DNA from: Sipunculus nudus
Lineage: Eukaryota; Annelida; Sipuncula; Golfingiida; Sipunculidae
Assembly (NCBI GenBank): GCA_026874595.1
Contig: CM049317.1
Coordinates: 76,141,891 to 76,205,890 of the forward strand
Reading direction: 5' to 3'
DNA: 64,000 nucleotides
The position numbers were made by a program, and so were the translations under genes. Each line of letters opens with the position of its first letter. Positions within the stretch are counted from its first letter, which is position 1. The notes under the pieces are model-generated. The model made no database searches. It had not been told where the DNA came from and worked only from the letters and a program-made list of their open reading frames with translations. Below are positions 62,996-64,000 of the stretch, one piece after another.

Positions 62996-64000
62996 ATAGT
63001 GTTCTTCGAACTCCCACTTCATAGATAGAACAGAAGGCACCAATACATGACCGATAAAGAGAAATTAAAGCGGGAGGTCAAGATAAGATGAGTCATTATA
63101 TATAAGGCATTGGTCATAGACTTTATTTTTGTTATTAGGTTAGTACCAACTAGGGACGGCCTGTTGACCCTTAATGTCCTCGCTGACATTGATTAGTGTT
63201 ATCTTTATAAGTGTTCCTTTGTCATTTATTGTTGCTGAACATTATCAGCCAGGTTAGCCCACACACAAATTAATGTCCATTTATAATAAATGTCATGTCC
63301 TCCATACGAGTGGACAAACCTCCTAATACCAGCATTGCTCTCGTACCAAAAAGCCCTTGTCCAAATGTTGTATGCATTTTACTTTTGCTGTATCATTGCG
63401 CTTGTCTCTTCAGTATATCTGATATAAGAAATGACGTGGTTTGACTGCACAGTGATGAAATTAATGGCTGGCTCATTAAGTTGCACTTAGACAAGCTTGA
63501 ACACATCATATTATATAGTACATATTACCATATATATATATATATTGCATCTTTTTGTAATGATAAACTGCCTGCTATATACCACTGAGGACCGACGCTA
63601 TTCGTGCTGGATATTCGGCACCAGCACACACACACACATAGCCTCACAGACGGACACAAATCACACATTTATTACTCTCTTCTTAATACCTTATTAAAGA
63701 GCTATTTTGCCAAAATGAACCTTGTTATTTGTACACAGAGTTCCTGTGCCTCTGACGTATGACCTGTTCCAGTTAATGTAGAAAACAGAGGAACGATGTC
63801 GTTAACATCCTTGTCTCAGTCAGCTGGGGATTTACCCGCTAACAGTCACACCGTCATTAAGGTAACATCACAGTCGAAAGTTTTTATCAGCCGGCGAGAA
63901 CCTTAAGTGTATTGCTGTCAGAGAGGTCTCCACTAAATGTGAAGTGAAATATTTGTCAGTTGTAGTTTTATATTATAATCTTACATGTGGGGTAGGGTTT
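62996..64000. other. Upstream flank of the MSP130-like gene
   Basis: No exon is seen. A short (TA)n run at 63531-63545 and a (CA)n run near 63625-63638 are present. Confidence 0.5.

Overview
The window looks like nuclear DNA from a mollusc, most likely a bivalve. It is AT-rich and microsatellite-rich, with long introns and GT-AG splicing. It carries a cluster of C-type lectin receptors, an MSP130-type biomineralisation glycoprotein, and repeats with CGTCCGTCGTCC blocks that I associate with bivalve genomes. Most single ORFs here are noise. The real genes are multi-exon, so I assembled them by hand from splice sites, and reading phase agrees across every internal exon junction I report. No species can be named from the sequence alone.

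Layout. 1-6.3 kb: AT-rich non-coding DNA, two copies of a dispersed repeat and a tRNA-derived SINE head. 6.3-11.1 kb (minus): receptor gene A, with a signal peptide, two C-type lectin-like domains (CTLDs), a short stalk and a transmembrane segment. 11.9-20.5 kb (minus): a nearly full-length Ty3/gypsy element with two ~940-bp LTRs, gag, pol and a baculovirus-F/errantivirus-type env, broken by many frameshifts and stops. 26.7-32.4 kb (minus): receptor gene B, with a 34-bp minisatellite built from its own 3' splice site. 34.0-36.8 kb (minus): receptor gene C, ending in a short Ser-rich tail. 39.4-44.3 kb (plus): receptor gene D, the most interesting locus. 44-54 kb: intergenic, with a foldback element and an array of ~330-bp repeats. 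54.0-62.9 kb (minus): a 12-exon MSP130-related gene with a TATA/CRE/E-box promoter.

Biology. Genes A-D share one blueprint: each CTLD is split over two exons, nearly all introns are phase 1, and a stalk exon and a TM exon follow. Gene D joins this ectodomain to a cytoplasmic NACHT NTPase without leucine-rich repeats. Its ten exons add up to an uninterrupted 826-residue protein. A cell-surface lectin-like sensor wired directly to a STAND/NLR-type switch is, to my knowledge, not a standard described architecture, and it is my main candidate for a new system. Genes A-C would be surface relatives without the NTPase; a role in immune recognition is inference. The LTR element sits between genes A and B and the MSP130-like gene is an unrelated neighbour.
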